A stretch of DNA of 64,000 bases. It comes from Ktedonobacter robiniae (lineage in GTDB: Bacteria > Chloroflexota > Ktedonobacteria > Ktedonobacterales > Ktedonobacteraceae). The notes beneath the pieces are model-generated. The model worked only from the letters and a program-made list of their open reading frames with translations. It was not told the DNA's origin and made no database searches. A program made the position numbers and the translations under genes. The stretch lies in NCBI RefSeq assembly GCF_016587375.1, contig NZ_BNJG01000004.1:186001-250000 (forward strand). Reading direction: 5' to 3'. This document shows, in pieces, positions 9,401-18,900 of the stretch. Within the stretch, counting starts at the first letter, position 1, and every line of letters starts with the position of its first letter.

Positions 9401-11206
9401 ATGCGCGCCTTCCAGCATAAATATCAGTCGTTCCGCCGGGTAAGCTGGATCAAGTGGCACATAGGTTCCTCCGGCCTTCAAAATGCCCAGCACACCAAAG
9501 ACAAGTTCCAGCGAGCGCTCCAGGCAGAAACCAATCTTCGTGCCTGGCTGCACGCCTAACATTAGCAAGCGATGGGCCAGTTGATTCGCCAGACGGTTGA
9601 GCACACTATAGGTCAGGACGTGATCTTCAAATACGACGGCCACGGCGTCAGGCGTGCGTTCAACCTGGGCCTCAAAGAGTTGAGGCAGGCTGTCGCGCGC
9701 CGGGGCGATGACGTTTTGGGTCGCGTTCCAATGGTGAATGAGGATGTGGCGCTGCTGCTCACGCAACAGCTCCAGTTCACTGATTGCTTTCTCTGGATGC
9801 GCGATGGCCTGCTCTAACAAGCTGATAAACGCCGATGCCATCCACTCAATTGTGCTGCTCTCAAACAGGTCCAGGCTGTATTCCAGGCTAGCCCGCAACT
9901 CCTGACCAACCTCAGTAATGTCCAGGGTCAAATCAAACTTGGCCGTTCGACTGGCGAAAGGCACAGGGGTTAGCGTGATATCGGCCAGCCGGGGCTTGCT
10001 GGTCGGCGCGTTAAACAGGTTGAACATCACCTGCACGAGCGGCGAACGACTCAAATGACGTTCTGGACGCAGACGAGCCACCAGGACCTCAAAGGGCAGA
10101 GCTTCGTGCGCGAAAGCATCCATGGCAACGCTGCGTATCCGCCCCAACACCTGGCGAAAGGTAGGGTTCGCACCAAGGTCGGCGCGCAAAACTAGGGTAT
10201 TGGCGAAGAAGCCGATCACCTCTTCAAACTCCGAGCGCGTGCGGTTGGCAATGGTCGTGCCAACCGCGATATCGGTCTGTCCGGTGTAGCGCGACAGCAA
10301 GACCTGGAAGAGCGCGAGCAGTGCCATAAAGAGCGTCACGCCCTCATCATGACTTAGCGCTCGTATTCCACTGGTGAGGGCGCTCGAAATTCCAAACGTC
10401 TTTTGCGCGCCGCGATACGTGGGCACAGCCGGGCGCAGGTGATCCGTCGGCAGTTGAAGCGCGGTTTCCCCCTCTAATTGCTTGGCCCAATACGCGTAGA
10501 CGTGTTCCTGTTCCGCTCCCTGTAGCCACTCTTGTTGCCAGAGCGCGTAATCAGCATATTGGAGCGGCAATTCCGGAAGCGAGGCTGTCTGCCCCTGGAC
10601 ATACGCCGTATACAGTGTGCTTAGCTCGCGAATAAAAATACCTGTCGACCAGCCATCAAAGACGCTGTGATGAAAGGTTGTAAACAGTACGTGCTCGGTC
10701 GGGCGGAGACGCAGCACGGTCACGCGAAACAGTGGCGCGTGCATCAGGTCAAATGGGCATTGCGCCTCGTGCTGAGCCAGACGCGCGATCTCGCTCTGTT
10801 GCCATTCAGACGTGAGCGCGGACAGATCCACGACAGGCATGTGGAACGCTACCGCTACCTGGATTCGCTGGACCGGCTGCTCATTCTGAAGACGAAAGGC
10901 GGTGCGCAATATCTCGTGGCGCTGCATAATGGCGCGCAGGCTCCGCGCTAATGCGGGCATGACGAGCAGGCCGCTCACCTTGTTCGCGGCGGCTATATTG
11001 TACGCGGCGCTGCCTTCCTCAAACTGGTCGAGAAACCATAGCCGCTGCTGATTCGATGAGAGGGGCAGGTCTTGCTGCTGCGTGCGACGACGGAGAGTGG
11101 TAGTCTGTTCTCCCGTTTTTTGCGCGATCTGCTGCTGCAAAAGCTTTTGCAATAACGCTCGCTTCGCAGGCGAAAGCTGTGCAAGTTGCTTCGCTGGATC
11201 GTTCAC
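6443..11206 (-). CDS. NRPS, C-A-PCP-C
   Basis: 1587 residues. Domains: C (about 45-480, HHSVFDG at 179-185), A (about 500-1010, with TSGSTGQPKG), PCP (about 1040-1110, LGGHSL) and a second complete C domain (about 1125-1560, HHIVFDG), ending in a charged tail rich in Q, R and K that may dock to the next protein. The A-domain specificity residues read DLKNFGTDV; I cannot assign this code with confidence. It starts 14 bp after the preceding PKS gene and so is probably cotranscribed and translationally close. Ending on a C domain means its terminal C would accept from its own PCP and use an aminoacyl-PCP on the next protein. That next protein itself starts with a C domain lacking the catalytic histidines. 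Confidence 0.93.
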   Translation of the reverse strand: MNDPAKQLAQLSPAKRALLQKLLQQQIAQKTGEQTTTLRRRTQQQDLPLSSNQQRLWFLDQFEEGSAAYNIAAANKVSGLLVMPALARSLRAIMQRHEILRTAFRLQNEQPVQRIQVAVAFHMPVVDLSALTSEWQQSEIARLAQHEAQCPFDLMHAPLFRVTVLRLRPTEHVLFTTFHHSVFDGWSTGIFIRELSTLYTAYVQGQTASLPELPLQYADYALWQQEWLQGAEQEHVYAYWAKQLEGETALQLPTDHLRPAVPTYRGAQKTFGISSALTSGIRALSHDEGVTLFMALLALFQVLLSRYTGQTDIAVGTTIANRTRSEFEEVIGFFANTLVLRADLGANPTFRQVLGRIRSVAMDAFAHEALPFEVLVARLRPERHLSRSPLVQVMFNLFNAPTSKPRLADITLTPVPFASRTAKFDLTLDITEVGQELRASLEYSLDLFESSTIEWMASAFISLLEQAIAHPEKAISELELLREQQRHILIHHWNATQNVIAPARDSLPQLFEAQVERTPDAVAVVFEDHVLTYSVLNRLANQLAHRLLMLGVQPGTKIGFCLERSLELVFGVLGILKAGGTYVPLDPAYPAERLIFMLEGAHIAYLLTQRHLYHSEWRHIPHAIALDSERVALSREPSTNPPLRGGLEQAVYVIFTSGSTGQPKGAAVYQRGFANLLNWYTSEFHMTGQDRVLLVTSLSFDLTQKNIFAPLLTGGALHLLATRYHDVLLLRQSIQERAITLLNCTPSMFYPFIDGGEFAGLTTLRHVFLGGEPIAVARLQAWLAHESCHAQVVNTYGPTECSDVVAYYRISQLERFQDTPVPIGRPIAHTQLFVLDERRQLVPLSVPGELYIAGECLGAGYINDTSLTAERFLPHPFADGPGGRLYKTGDLARYRADGCIEYIGRTDYQVKIRGFRIELSEIEAVLTQHPDVSECVVLTWERRPDDKRLVAYIVGGRNGVLRKNELRQYVRSRLPEYMVPTSFVILETLPLTPGGKVNRRALPVPQEDEQVQASQSLPRTPIEEVIAGIFREVLNREQVSTQQNFFDLGGHSLLATRVIARVRAQVRVDMPLRVLFEAPTVAEFAQSVEQRLRKQQHSAAVPTIVAVRRDQQLPLSFAQQRMWFLSQLSANASVYALPVNVTLRGELRMELLERCIQRIVQRHECLRTTFPLEHPVQIIHARMDVGLTMIDVSRLEEAERLRRTQSMIMASMAQPFDVQHGPLLRVGVTRLAQDEHIFSVVFHHIVFDGWSVGVFLQELVSLYNAFIQEKPDPFPSLPIQYVDFAVWQRNELQGSILADLIAYWTQQLRGASAILLPAVRSESEPASNRGAAYLFSIPSQVTEALKVFSRRQQVTLFMTLLTAFQVFLYRVTGQQDVVIGTDIANRMHEETEKLIGFFVNLLVLRMQFDAGELFQDALQRASGMVLEAYAHQDLPFEKIIEVLQLERKGHQTPLVNVLFVWQNTPEPSLEFHGIEAKPLENEVQAAKFDLAVFMAEREEELVGFVNYRTDLFNASKIEHLMNQFLLIVQQIITVPDSPLGMLDIETQAEKEQRAQAEAQQQESQRRKLKGARRSVITFPTTNISESI

Positions 11207-11220
11207 TGTTGTTATGCTCC

Positions 11221-14200
11221 TTACTCCGCCGCCTGTTGTCCGAGGAGCAGCGCTACTTCCTCTTCAGATAATTGATCCACGCTCTGGAGTAGCGTTTCCA
11301 CCTGGGCCCCATCAAGCGCCTCCATCTGTCGCTGCGTGATGGTATTCGCCAGGCTCTCAACCGTTGGGTACTCAAAGAAGACGTGCACAGAAAGCTCGAC
11401 CTGGCAGATGTCATATAAGCGTTTCAGCACCTGCATAATCATGACCGAGTCGCCACCCAGGTCAAAGAAGTTATCGCTCGTGCCAACCTTATCGATGCCG
11501 ATGACTCTCTGCCAGATATCGGCGATATGCTGCTCTAACGAGTTGCGCGGCTCGACGTAGGAGGTCTTGATGTTCGGTCGGCTATGGACGGCGCTCGCGG
11601 TCCCTACCTCATCCTCTTCGATGTGCGCGACTGAGGGGTGTTGCATTCGCTGCTGTACTTCCTGCAAATTACGCGTTGAGACCATCACCTGCGGGAAGGC
11701 CGCCCGCTGGAGAATTCGCTGAAAGGCCTCGACCCCCTCACGCGACAGAATCCCATCCTTTGGCAGGAACCCGCGCCGCGTGGTGCCGCTCGCTTCCGCC
11801 TGGTCGCTGCCGGTAGATCCATTACCGTTGCCCGTATCCACAGCCATCCCGACTTCCTGCCAGGCATCCCAGTTAATCGAGAGCGTCGCCACATTTCGCC
11901 GCGCCGTATTGTAGAAGGCATAGCAATCTAAGAAGGCATTCGCCGCGCAATAGTCGACCTGACCCGTGCCGCCAATCACCGAGTAGAGGGAAGAGCAGAG
12001 CACAATGAAGTCCAGCGGTATATCCTGTACAACGCGATCCAGAACGAGGGTGCCGCGCACCTTTGGCGCGAGCACGCGCGCGGCTGCTTCAGGAGCTTTG
12101 AGTTGTATAATGCCCACATCAACGACACCGGCGGCGTGAATAACGCCATGAAGCTGCCCGAAGCGCCGTTCGGCCTGGGCGAGCACCTGGCGCATGGCGA
12201 CCTCATCTGTGACATCGGCGGAGACAGGCAGGACCTCCGCTCCGGCTTCCTCTAAAGCCTGGATAGAGCGAATGCGTTGAGCGCTCCGCTCATCAGTGCT
12301 GTGAGTCGCCAGCCATGCCTCCCAGTCCTCGCGGCGAGGGAGTTCGCCACGCCCAAGCAATACCAGCCTCGCCTGCACCGTTCGCGCAAGATGCTCGGCC
12401 AGCACCAGCCCCACGCCGCCTAAGCCACCCGTGATAAGGTATACCCCTCGCTGACGCAGCGGCATTATGGATTCTTCCGGCGCTGGTTCCAGGGCCACTG
12501 GCTCGGTTGTCTGCACCCAGCGATGCCGATTACGATAGGCCACGGCTACCTCTGGCTTCTCAAGCCGCAGTTCCGTCGCCAGTTGCGCGGCAAGCCACTC
12601 GCTGCGCAACGCCTCCCCAACACAATCCACGTCAATAGAGTGGCAAGTCATTTGTGAATACTCGTGGGAGATGACCTTCCCCGGCCCAAACACGGTTGCC
12701 CGTACCGGCGAGTACACTTCTCCGCCCATGACCTCTTGCAAGTGATTGGTGATGACGGAAATCTGGACGGGATGCGTGATGTTGTGCTTCCCCAGGGCCT
12801 GCGCGATGAAGAGCAGGCTATAAAAGCCGCGCTCCTGAGCGCTATCGCATTGCTCCCAATCCGTTCCAGTGACGGCTTCCGGTATGATAGACCAGAGATG
12901 CACGATTCTGGCCGGTTGGAGATGAAGCGTGTCCAGCGCGGTAAACAGGGCCTCATAGTCACCCAATCGCCCCGGTTGAACGGTGTAGAGCCGGTTAGCG
13001 AGTTGGGAGAACGCATCGCCCGCTTTCACCGTGATGACGGTTTCGCCATCCTCCTCAAGACACCTCGCAAGCTGCGCGCCCGTTCCGTACTCATCAGTGA
13101 AGATCACCCAGGGGTGATCCTCGCCCGCTTGCTGAGGCACGAGCGTGGGTGACAAAAGCGAACGCTTCCAGGAAGGGACCGAGAACCAGCGCGTAACATC
13201 CTGCTCTTTCGTGGGCCAGCCCTGCACCCCGGATTGCAGGTATTGCCGCTGAGGATATTTCCAGTAGCGTTTGCGCTCAAAGGGGTAGGTGGGGAGAGAG
13301 AGCCGCTGTCGTTGCTCCCCATTATGAAATCGTGTCCAGTTTAATTTGACGCCAGCGCTCCACAAGCGCCCGCAGGTATGCAGCAGGAAGGAGAGATCAG
13401 ACTCGCTATCCTGGGGATGGCGCAGCGAAGGCAAGGCCGTATGCTCGCTCCTCTTCGCAGGATGGCGTTTCACAAAGCTCACCAGGCTACGGCCTGGACC
13501 AAGCTCTAACAACACTCTGGCAGAGGATTGCAGCAAGGTCTGCAATCCATCGGCGAAGCGGACGGTCTGCCGCAAGTGCTGCGCCCAGTATTCGGGCCTC
13601 GTCGCCTCTTGATTGGTAATCCAGGTGCCGGTCACGTTGGAGATATACGGGATCTTCGGTGCTCGCAGGTGTATCTTGCGCACCTCCGCCGTGAAACGCT
13701 CCAACATTGGATCCATCATCTGCGAATGGAAGGCGTGCGAGGTGTGCAAGCGCCGGCACAAGATATCGCGCTCCTGCAACTTCCGCTCTAGCTGCTCAAC
13801 GGCGTCGAAGGGACCGGAGACCACACAGTCGCTCAGGCTATTACAGGCCGCGATGGAGAGTTGTGGGCCGAGCAGCGCCCGCACCTCACGCTCTGGCAGC
13901 GGCACGGATGTCATTGCGCCCGCGGGAAGCTCCTGCATCAGGCGACCACGCAGTGCCACCAGGGCCAACGCTTCTTCCAGCGTAAACACGCCCGCCAGGC
14001 ACGCGGCGACATACTCGCCGATACTATGACCAATCATCGCGCCCGGCTTCAAGCCCCACTTCATCCATAGCTGAGCCATGGCGTATTCGATCACAAACAG
14101 AGCCGGCTGCGTCACATAGGTCTGGTTGAGGCGCTGGCTCGCTTCCACTTCTTGCTGCGAGGAAGCGGGATAGAGGAGCGCGCGCAGATCAAAGCCCAGA

Positions 14201-15945
14201 TGCGGCTTGAGCAGTTGCGCGCACTGATCCACCTGGGTGCGGAAGACCGGCTCGCACTGGTAGAGTTCGAGCGCCATCTTGCTGTATTGCGCGCCCTGGC
14301 CAGAGAACAGAAAGGCGACTTCCGCCTTCTGCTCCTCCTCCTCGGCGCTATATCCCTGACCCTCCTCTAATAGCCTCACGGCTTCGCTTGCGCTATCACA
14401 GACGAGGGCGTAGCGATGCGCGAAACGCTTGCGCCCAGTTTGCAGGGTAAAGGCGAGATCAGCCAGGGAGGCAGCGGGCCGCGTCTGGAGATACTCCTTC
14501 AGGTTTGTCTTCATGCGCTCTAGCGCCTCTTCGGTGCGTGCCGAGAGGAGCAGCACTTGCCAGGGGCGCGAGGCATCTGGTGCCTCCTCAACTTCAGGGG
14601 CCTCTTGCATAACTATATGCGCGTTTGTTCCACCAATACCGAAAGAACTTACTCCTGCCCTACGCGGTATATCGTCCGTCGTCTGCCAGTCGGAGAGAAC
14701 GGTGTTCACATAGAAGGGACTCTCTGGGAAGTTGATCTGTGGATTGGACTCCTTGTAATGCAGACTGGGCGGGATTTGCCTGTGCCTTAACGCCTGGGTG
14801 GTCTTGATGATGCTCGCGACGCCAGCCGCCGCCCCAAGATGACCAATGTTTGATTTCACGGAGCCAACGGCGCAAAACTGTTTCCGTTGCGTACCTCGTT
14901 GAAAGGCCTGGGTCAGCGCGGCAATCTCAATCGGATCGCCAATCTGGGTCGCGGTACCGTGCGCTTCAATATAGCTGATCGTGTCAGCCGATACATCCGC
15001 AGCCGCCAGCGCTTCCATAATCACTCTGACCTGCCCATCGACGCTGGGCGCGGTATAGCCCGTTTTGATCGATCCATCATTGTTAATGGCCGAGCCTTTG
15101 ATGATCGCGTAGATATGATCCCTATCTTCAAGCGCTTCACTCAGGCGCTTGAGGACGATAACGCCCATTCCTCCCATCGCGAAAACGGTGCCGCGAGCCT
15201 GGGCATCAAATGGGCGGCAATGTCCATCGGGAGAGAACATACTGCCCTCCTGATAGAGATATCCCACCTGCTGCGTCGTGTAGGCGGTCACGCCGCCCGC
15301 CAATGCCATGTCGCATTCGCCGTTCTTTAGCCCCTGGCAGGCGGCGTGAATAGCCACTAACGACGTAGAGCAGGCGCTCTGCACATTAAAGCTCGGTCCC
15401 TTGAGGTTCAGCTTATACGAGACACGCGTGGTCAGGTAGCCGCTTTCCGCTCCCAGCACCGAGAGCAGATCGCGCTCCGCTGGCATGATAGTGTAGCCGC
15501 CCGCGTTCCCATGGTACGCATTCACCTCTGATCCGCCATACACGCCAACCAGTCCGGTAGAGGATTCTGGCGTATAGCCCGCGTCCTCTAAAGCGGCCCA
15601 GGAGCATTCAAGAAAGAGACGTTGTTGCGGATCTAAGATCTCCGCCTCCGTCGCGCTATAGCCAAAGAAGGCCGCGTCAAACAGGTCTATATCTTCAAGC
15701 GCGGCGGCGGCTCTGACATATTTCGCGTCTTTCGTCCAACGCGCCACCACCTCTTCTGGTACGTATCCCAGCGACTTTGCCAGCGTGCTACGCAGTTGTT
15801 CGTCAGAGCAGTAGGAGATACTCTCCACGCCCTCGCGGAGATTGCGCCAGAACTCGTCGGCAGTATTAGCCCCAGGTACACGACAATGAAGACCAATAAT
15901 AGCGATATCCGAATCGGAAATGTGTTGATTATGCATCATCTTCAT
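11221..15945 (-). CDS. Type I PKS module, KS-AT(malonyl)-KR-ACP
   Basis: 1574 residues, one complete elongation and ketoreduction module. KS (about 13-450) has Cys192 in SACSTS, His329 in EAHGTAT and His369 in NIGHL. AT (about 543-830) has GHSIG with Ser641 and HAFH at 737-740, the malonyl-CoA signature. KR (about 1170-1400) has GGLGGVG and the Ser and Tyr of the SSLYS...DYCAAN segment. ACP (about 1470-1535) has LGGDSV. No DH or ER is present, so a beta-hydroxy acyl unit is expected. The C-terminal tail LSEEEVALLLGQQ looks like a docking segment. The first 17 bp overlap the end of the upstream hybrid gene, which fits translational coupling and a collinear assembly line. Confidence 0.95.
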   Translation of the reverse strand: MKMMHNQHISDSDIAIIGLHCRVPGANTADEFWRNLREGVESISYCSDEQLRSTLAKSLGYVPEEVVARWTKDAKYVRAAAALEDIDLFDAAFFGYSATEAEILDPQQRLFLECSWAALEDAGYTPESSTGLVGVYGGSEVNAYHGNAGGYTIMPAERDLLSVLGAESGYLTTRVSYKLNLKGPSFNVQSACSTSLVAIHAACQGLKNGECDMALAGGVTAYTTQQVGYLYQEGSMFSPDGHCRPFDAQARGTVFAMGGMGVIVLKRLSEALEDRDHIYAIIKGSAINNDGSIKTGYTAPSVDGQVRVIMEALAAADVSADTISYIEAHGTATQIGDPIEIAALTQAFQRGTQRKQFCAVGSVKSNIGHLGAAAGVASIIKTTQALRHRQIPPSLHYKESNPQINFPESPFYVNTVLSDWQTTDDIPRRAGVSSFGIGGTNAHIVMQEAPEVEEAPDASRPWQVLLLSARTEEALERMKTNLKEYLQTRPAASLADLAFTLQTGRKRFAHRYALVCDSASEAVRLLEEGQGYSAEEEEQKAEVAFLFSGQGAQYSKMALELYQCEPVFRTQVDQCAQLLKPHLGFDLRALLYPASSQQEVEASQRLNQTYVTQPALFVIEYAMAQLWMKWGLKPGAMIGHSIGEYVAACLAGVFTLEEALALVALRGRLMQELPAGAMTSVPLPEREVRALLGPQLSIAACNSLSDCVVSGPFDAVEQLERKLQERDILCRRLHTSHAFHSQMMDPMLERFTAEVRKIHLRAPKIPYISNVTGTWITNQEATRPEYWAQHLRQTVRFADGLQTLLQSSARVLLELGPGRSLVSFVKRHPAKRSEHTALPSLRHPQDSESDLSFLLHTCGRLWSAGVKLNWTRFHNGEQRQRLSLPTYPFERKRYWKYPQRQYLQSGVQGWPTKEQDVTRWFSVPSWKRSLLSPTLVPQQAGEDHPWVIFTDEYGTGAQLARCLEEDGETVITVKAGDAFSQLANRLYTVQPGRLGDYEALFTALDTLHLQPARIVHLWSIIPEAVTGTDWEQCDSAQERGFYSLLFIAQALGKHNITHPVQISVITNHLQEVMGGEVYSPVRATVFGPGKVISHEYSQMTCHSIDVDCVGEALRSEWLAAQLATELRLEKPEVAVAYRNRHRWVQTTEPVALEPAPEESIMPLRQRGVYLITGGLGGVGLVLAEHLARTVQARLVLLGRGELPRREDWEAWLATHSTDERSAQRIRSIQALEEAGAEVLPVSADVTDEVAMRQVLAQAERRFGQLHGVIHAAGVVDVGIIQLKAPEAAARVLAPKVRGTLVLDRVVQDIPLDFIVLCSSLYSVIGGTGQVDYCAANAFLDCYAFYNTARRNVATLSINWDAWQEVGMAVDTGNGNGSTGSDQAEASGTTRRGFLPKDGILSREGVEAFQRILQRAAFPQVMVSTRNLQEVQQRMQHPSVAHIEEDEVGTASAVHSRPNIKTSYVEPRNSLEQHIADIWQRVIGIDKVGTSDNFFDLGGDSVMIMQVLKRLYDICQVELSVHVFFEYPTVESLANTITQRQMEALDGAQVETLLQSVDQLSEEEVALLLGQQAAE

Positions 15946-18900
15946 CCCTTTCTTTGATGCGATGCTTGAGCCTGGTAAGCCTTTCCTGCTGATGCGATCC
16001 TCTCCGCCGCTCTATGCGTTGCTGCTGGACCGCACTGGTCTCCGGAGCGGGCGCGCTTATCTGCCCCTCTTGCGCGAGGAACTCCGATAGCATGGCAATT
16101 GTGGGATATTGGAAGAACATCGTCACCATAGAAACATTCTTTTGCAGTAATTTACGTAACCTGGTGTAGGCTCGCACCATTAAGAGCGAGTTGCCTCCCA
16201 GATCAAAGAAGTTATCGTGAATGCCTACCTTCCGACCAGGCAATAGCTCTTGCCAGACGGCCGCGATGGTACGCTCTAAGTCCGAGTTTGGCGCAGTAAA
16301 CGCCTTTTCAACTGCCGCGCCGGACATCTCAGGCTGGGGTAGATGCTGACGGTCTACTTTGCCGTTTGCGGTCAACGGCAGGGCGCCGAGGAGGAGGATA
16401 GCCGAAGGCACCATGTACTCAGGCAGCTTATTGCGCAGATACTCACGCAATTCACCAACCGAAAGACCCGCCTCACCCGCTCGCGCCAGGGCCGCGTTCG
16501 CTTCCCCCGTTTTCTCACTTTTGCCTGTCCCACCTTCCAGGAATGACCAGCCCGTGGAGGCGGTAGGATCGACGCCCCCACCAAGCAGGCTATGCAGGAG
16601 GATCTGCTCTCCCTCCAGGGCAAAGTGATCCTGGATAGTCGCGAAGTCTAATCCACCAATGGGGCAGAGGCCCACTGCGTATTGGGCCGCCATGCTCATC
16701 AAGAGTTGTCCAATATAGCCCGCCTCCAACAAACAGAAGTCACGCGCCACCTCACCATAGCGTGCGCGCACCGCCCGCAAATCGCCTATGAGAAAGAGCG
16801 TGAACGCGGATTGCGCGAAAATGGGCCGGTTCTCAGCACCATGAATATGTTCAGGTAAACGCACATCTTCCGCAATAATCATCAATTGATGCATTTGTGG
16901 ATTATAATAGTAAATGCCTTCTGGCAGACCCTCAACCCGGTCGGCCTTGATATAGAGATAGGTTTGCACAGGATAGATGCTGCTCGCGGAGGGATAGGGA
17001 TACTTCGGCAACTGCTCAAGCTCGATTTGTCCCAGGATGCCGAGGAATTGACTGAATTGCTCAAACGGGATGGTTTCGGAGAGGAACTGACGGTAGCTCA
17101 GGCGTTGCCGGTATCTATCTATGGTCCGCGCATCGCGCTCTAGCGATGGTAGCTCGATAATGGTACCCGTCGTGTCCTGGCGGATGCTACCCTGCCCGAA
17201 TTGCGCGCCAAGATGTTGCAAACCATTACTATGTCCGTTTGCCTCACCCATATAGGCACGTCTACCCGTCAGTTGTTCGAGGCTGTATTCCTTCCGCTCT
17301 GGAATGGCGGGAGAGGCAGCCTGACGTGGCACCACATATGCCACCAGCCGCTTATCTTTGCTCACCGGATCATTCATCGCGGCGGCGACGACCGATTGGA
17401 CCGCCGGATGCTTGAGTAAGGTTTCTTCTATCTCGCCAAGTTCTATACGATGCCCAAGCACCTTGACCTGGAAATCTTCGCGCCCTAAGAACTCAATGTT
17501 CCCATCTGGCAGGTAACACCCCAGATCTCCTGTACGATACAGCCGCTCGCCCGTATGGGGATGGATGAAGAAGCTGTCTCGCGTCTTCTGCTCGTCACGC
17601 CAGTACCCCCTGGCAAGCCCGATCCCACTGATATACAGTTGACCAGGAACCCACGTGGGACATGGCTCCAACGCGTCGTTTAGGACCGCAAAGCGCTGAT
17701 TCAGCATCGGCTTCCCATAGGGGATGCTCTTCCACGCAGGGTCCACTGCCGCAATCGGGAAGAGGATCGACCAGATGGATGCCTCGGTCGCGCCCCCCAG
17801 GCTGATAAGCTCAACCTCTGGCTTCAATGAGTGCAGGCGCTCAGGGAGCGTCAAGGGGATCCAATCGCCGCTCAACATGGCGAGCCGTAAGCACGAGTTC
17901 CGCAGACGCCCGCCCGGCGCTCCCTCCGCGTACTCAACGCACATTTGCAGCAAGGCTGGCACGGAATTCCATATCGTGACACGCTCCCTCGTCACGATTT
18001 CCAACCACGACTCAGGGTCACGAATGTCGCCCGCCGCGGGTAAGACAATGGTGCCGCCGGCAGCCAGGACACCGAAAATGTCATAGACCGATAAGTCAAA
18101 GTTTAAGGCGGACAGCGCCAGGACACGATCTTGGCTGCTCACCTGAAAGCGCTGATTGATATCCAGAATGGTATTGACCGCGCCTCTATGGTCGATCATG
18201 ACCCCCTTGGGCAGACCTGTAGAGCCGGAGGTATAGATTACATAGGCCAGGTCCTCTGCTCGCTGCACCGATGACAGTGGCTCCAGGTCGACGCGGCTTA
18301 CGTCGAGGGTGTCTGCGCAGAGGCGTTTCATATGGTCCGGCCAGGCCACACGGTCGTCAATCCAGGATTGGGTAATGACACACTCAACCTGCCCATGTGC
18401 GAGTAAGTAGAGCAGGCGCTCAGGCGGCAAATGAGCGTCAATGGGCAAGTACGCCGCGCCAGATTGCAAAATGCCGAGTGTGGCAACAACCTGCTCCCAG
18501 CCTTTCTCCATCACGACGCCCACAAGCTGATTCGGTCGCACATGCCACTGCCGCAGCTGGTGCGCCAGTTGTAACATGCTGCTATAGATCTCTTTATACG
18601 TTAAACTGCGCTGAGGCGCGATTACCGCGATGTGATCGGGCCGCTGCTCAACCTGCCGTACGAAGAACGAATGGAGCAATTCATCGGAGACGGGCGCGGC
18701 TGTCTCGTTCGCTCTCTGGCGCGCGCATAGGTATTCCTGGGGGACAATCGCTCTCGTTGCCGCCTGCCAGTACGCCTCGTCCTCGGCCAATCGCTGGAGC
18801 AAATGACAGTAAGCGGCGAACATTTCCGCCATCAAGCCAGCGGGGAAGATCTCATCGACTGATTGCCAGTGGAAGATCAATTCGCCATGGGACTCCAATA

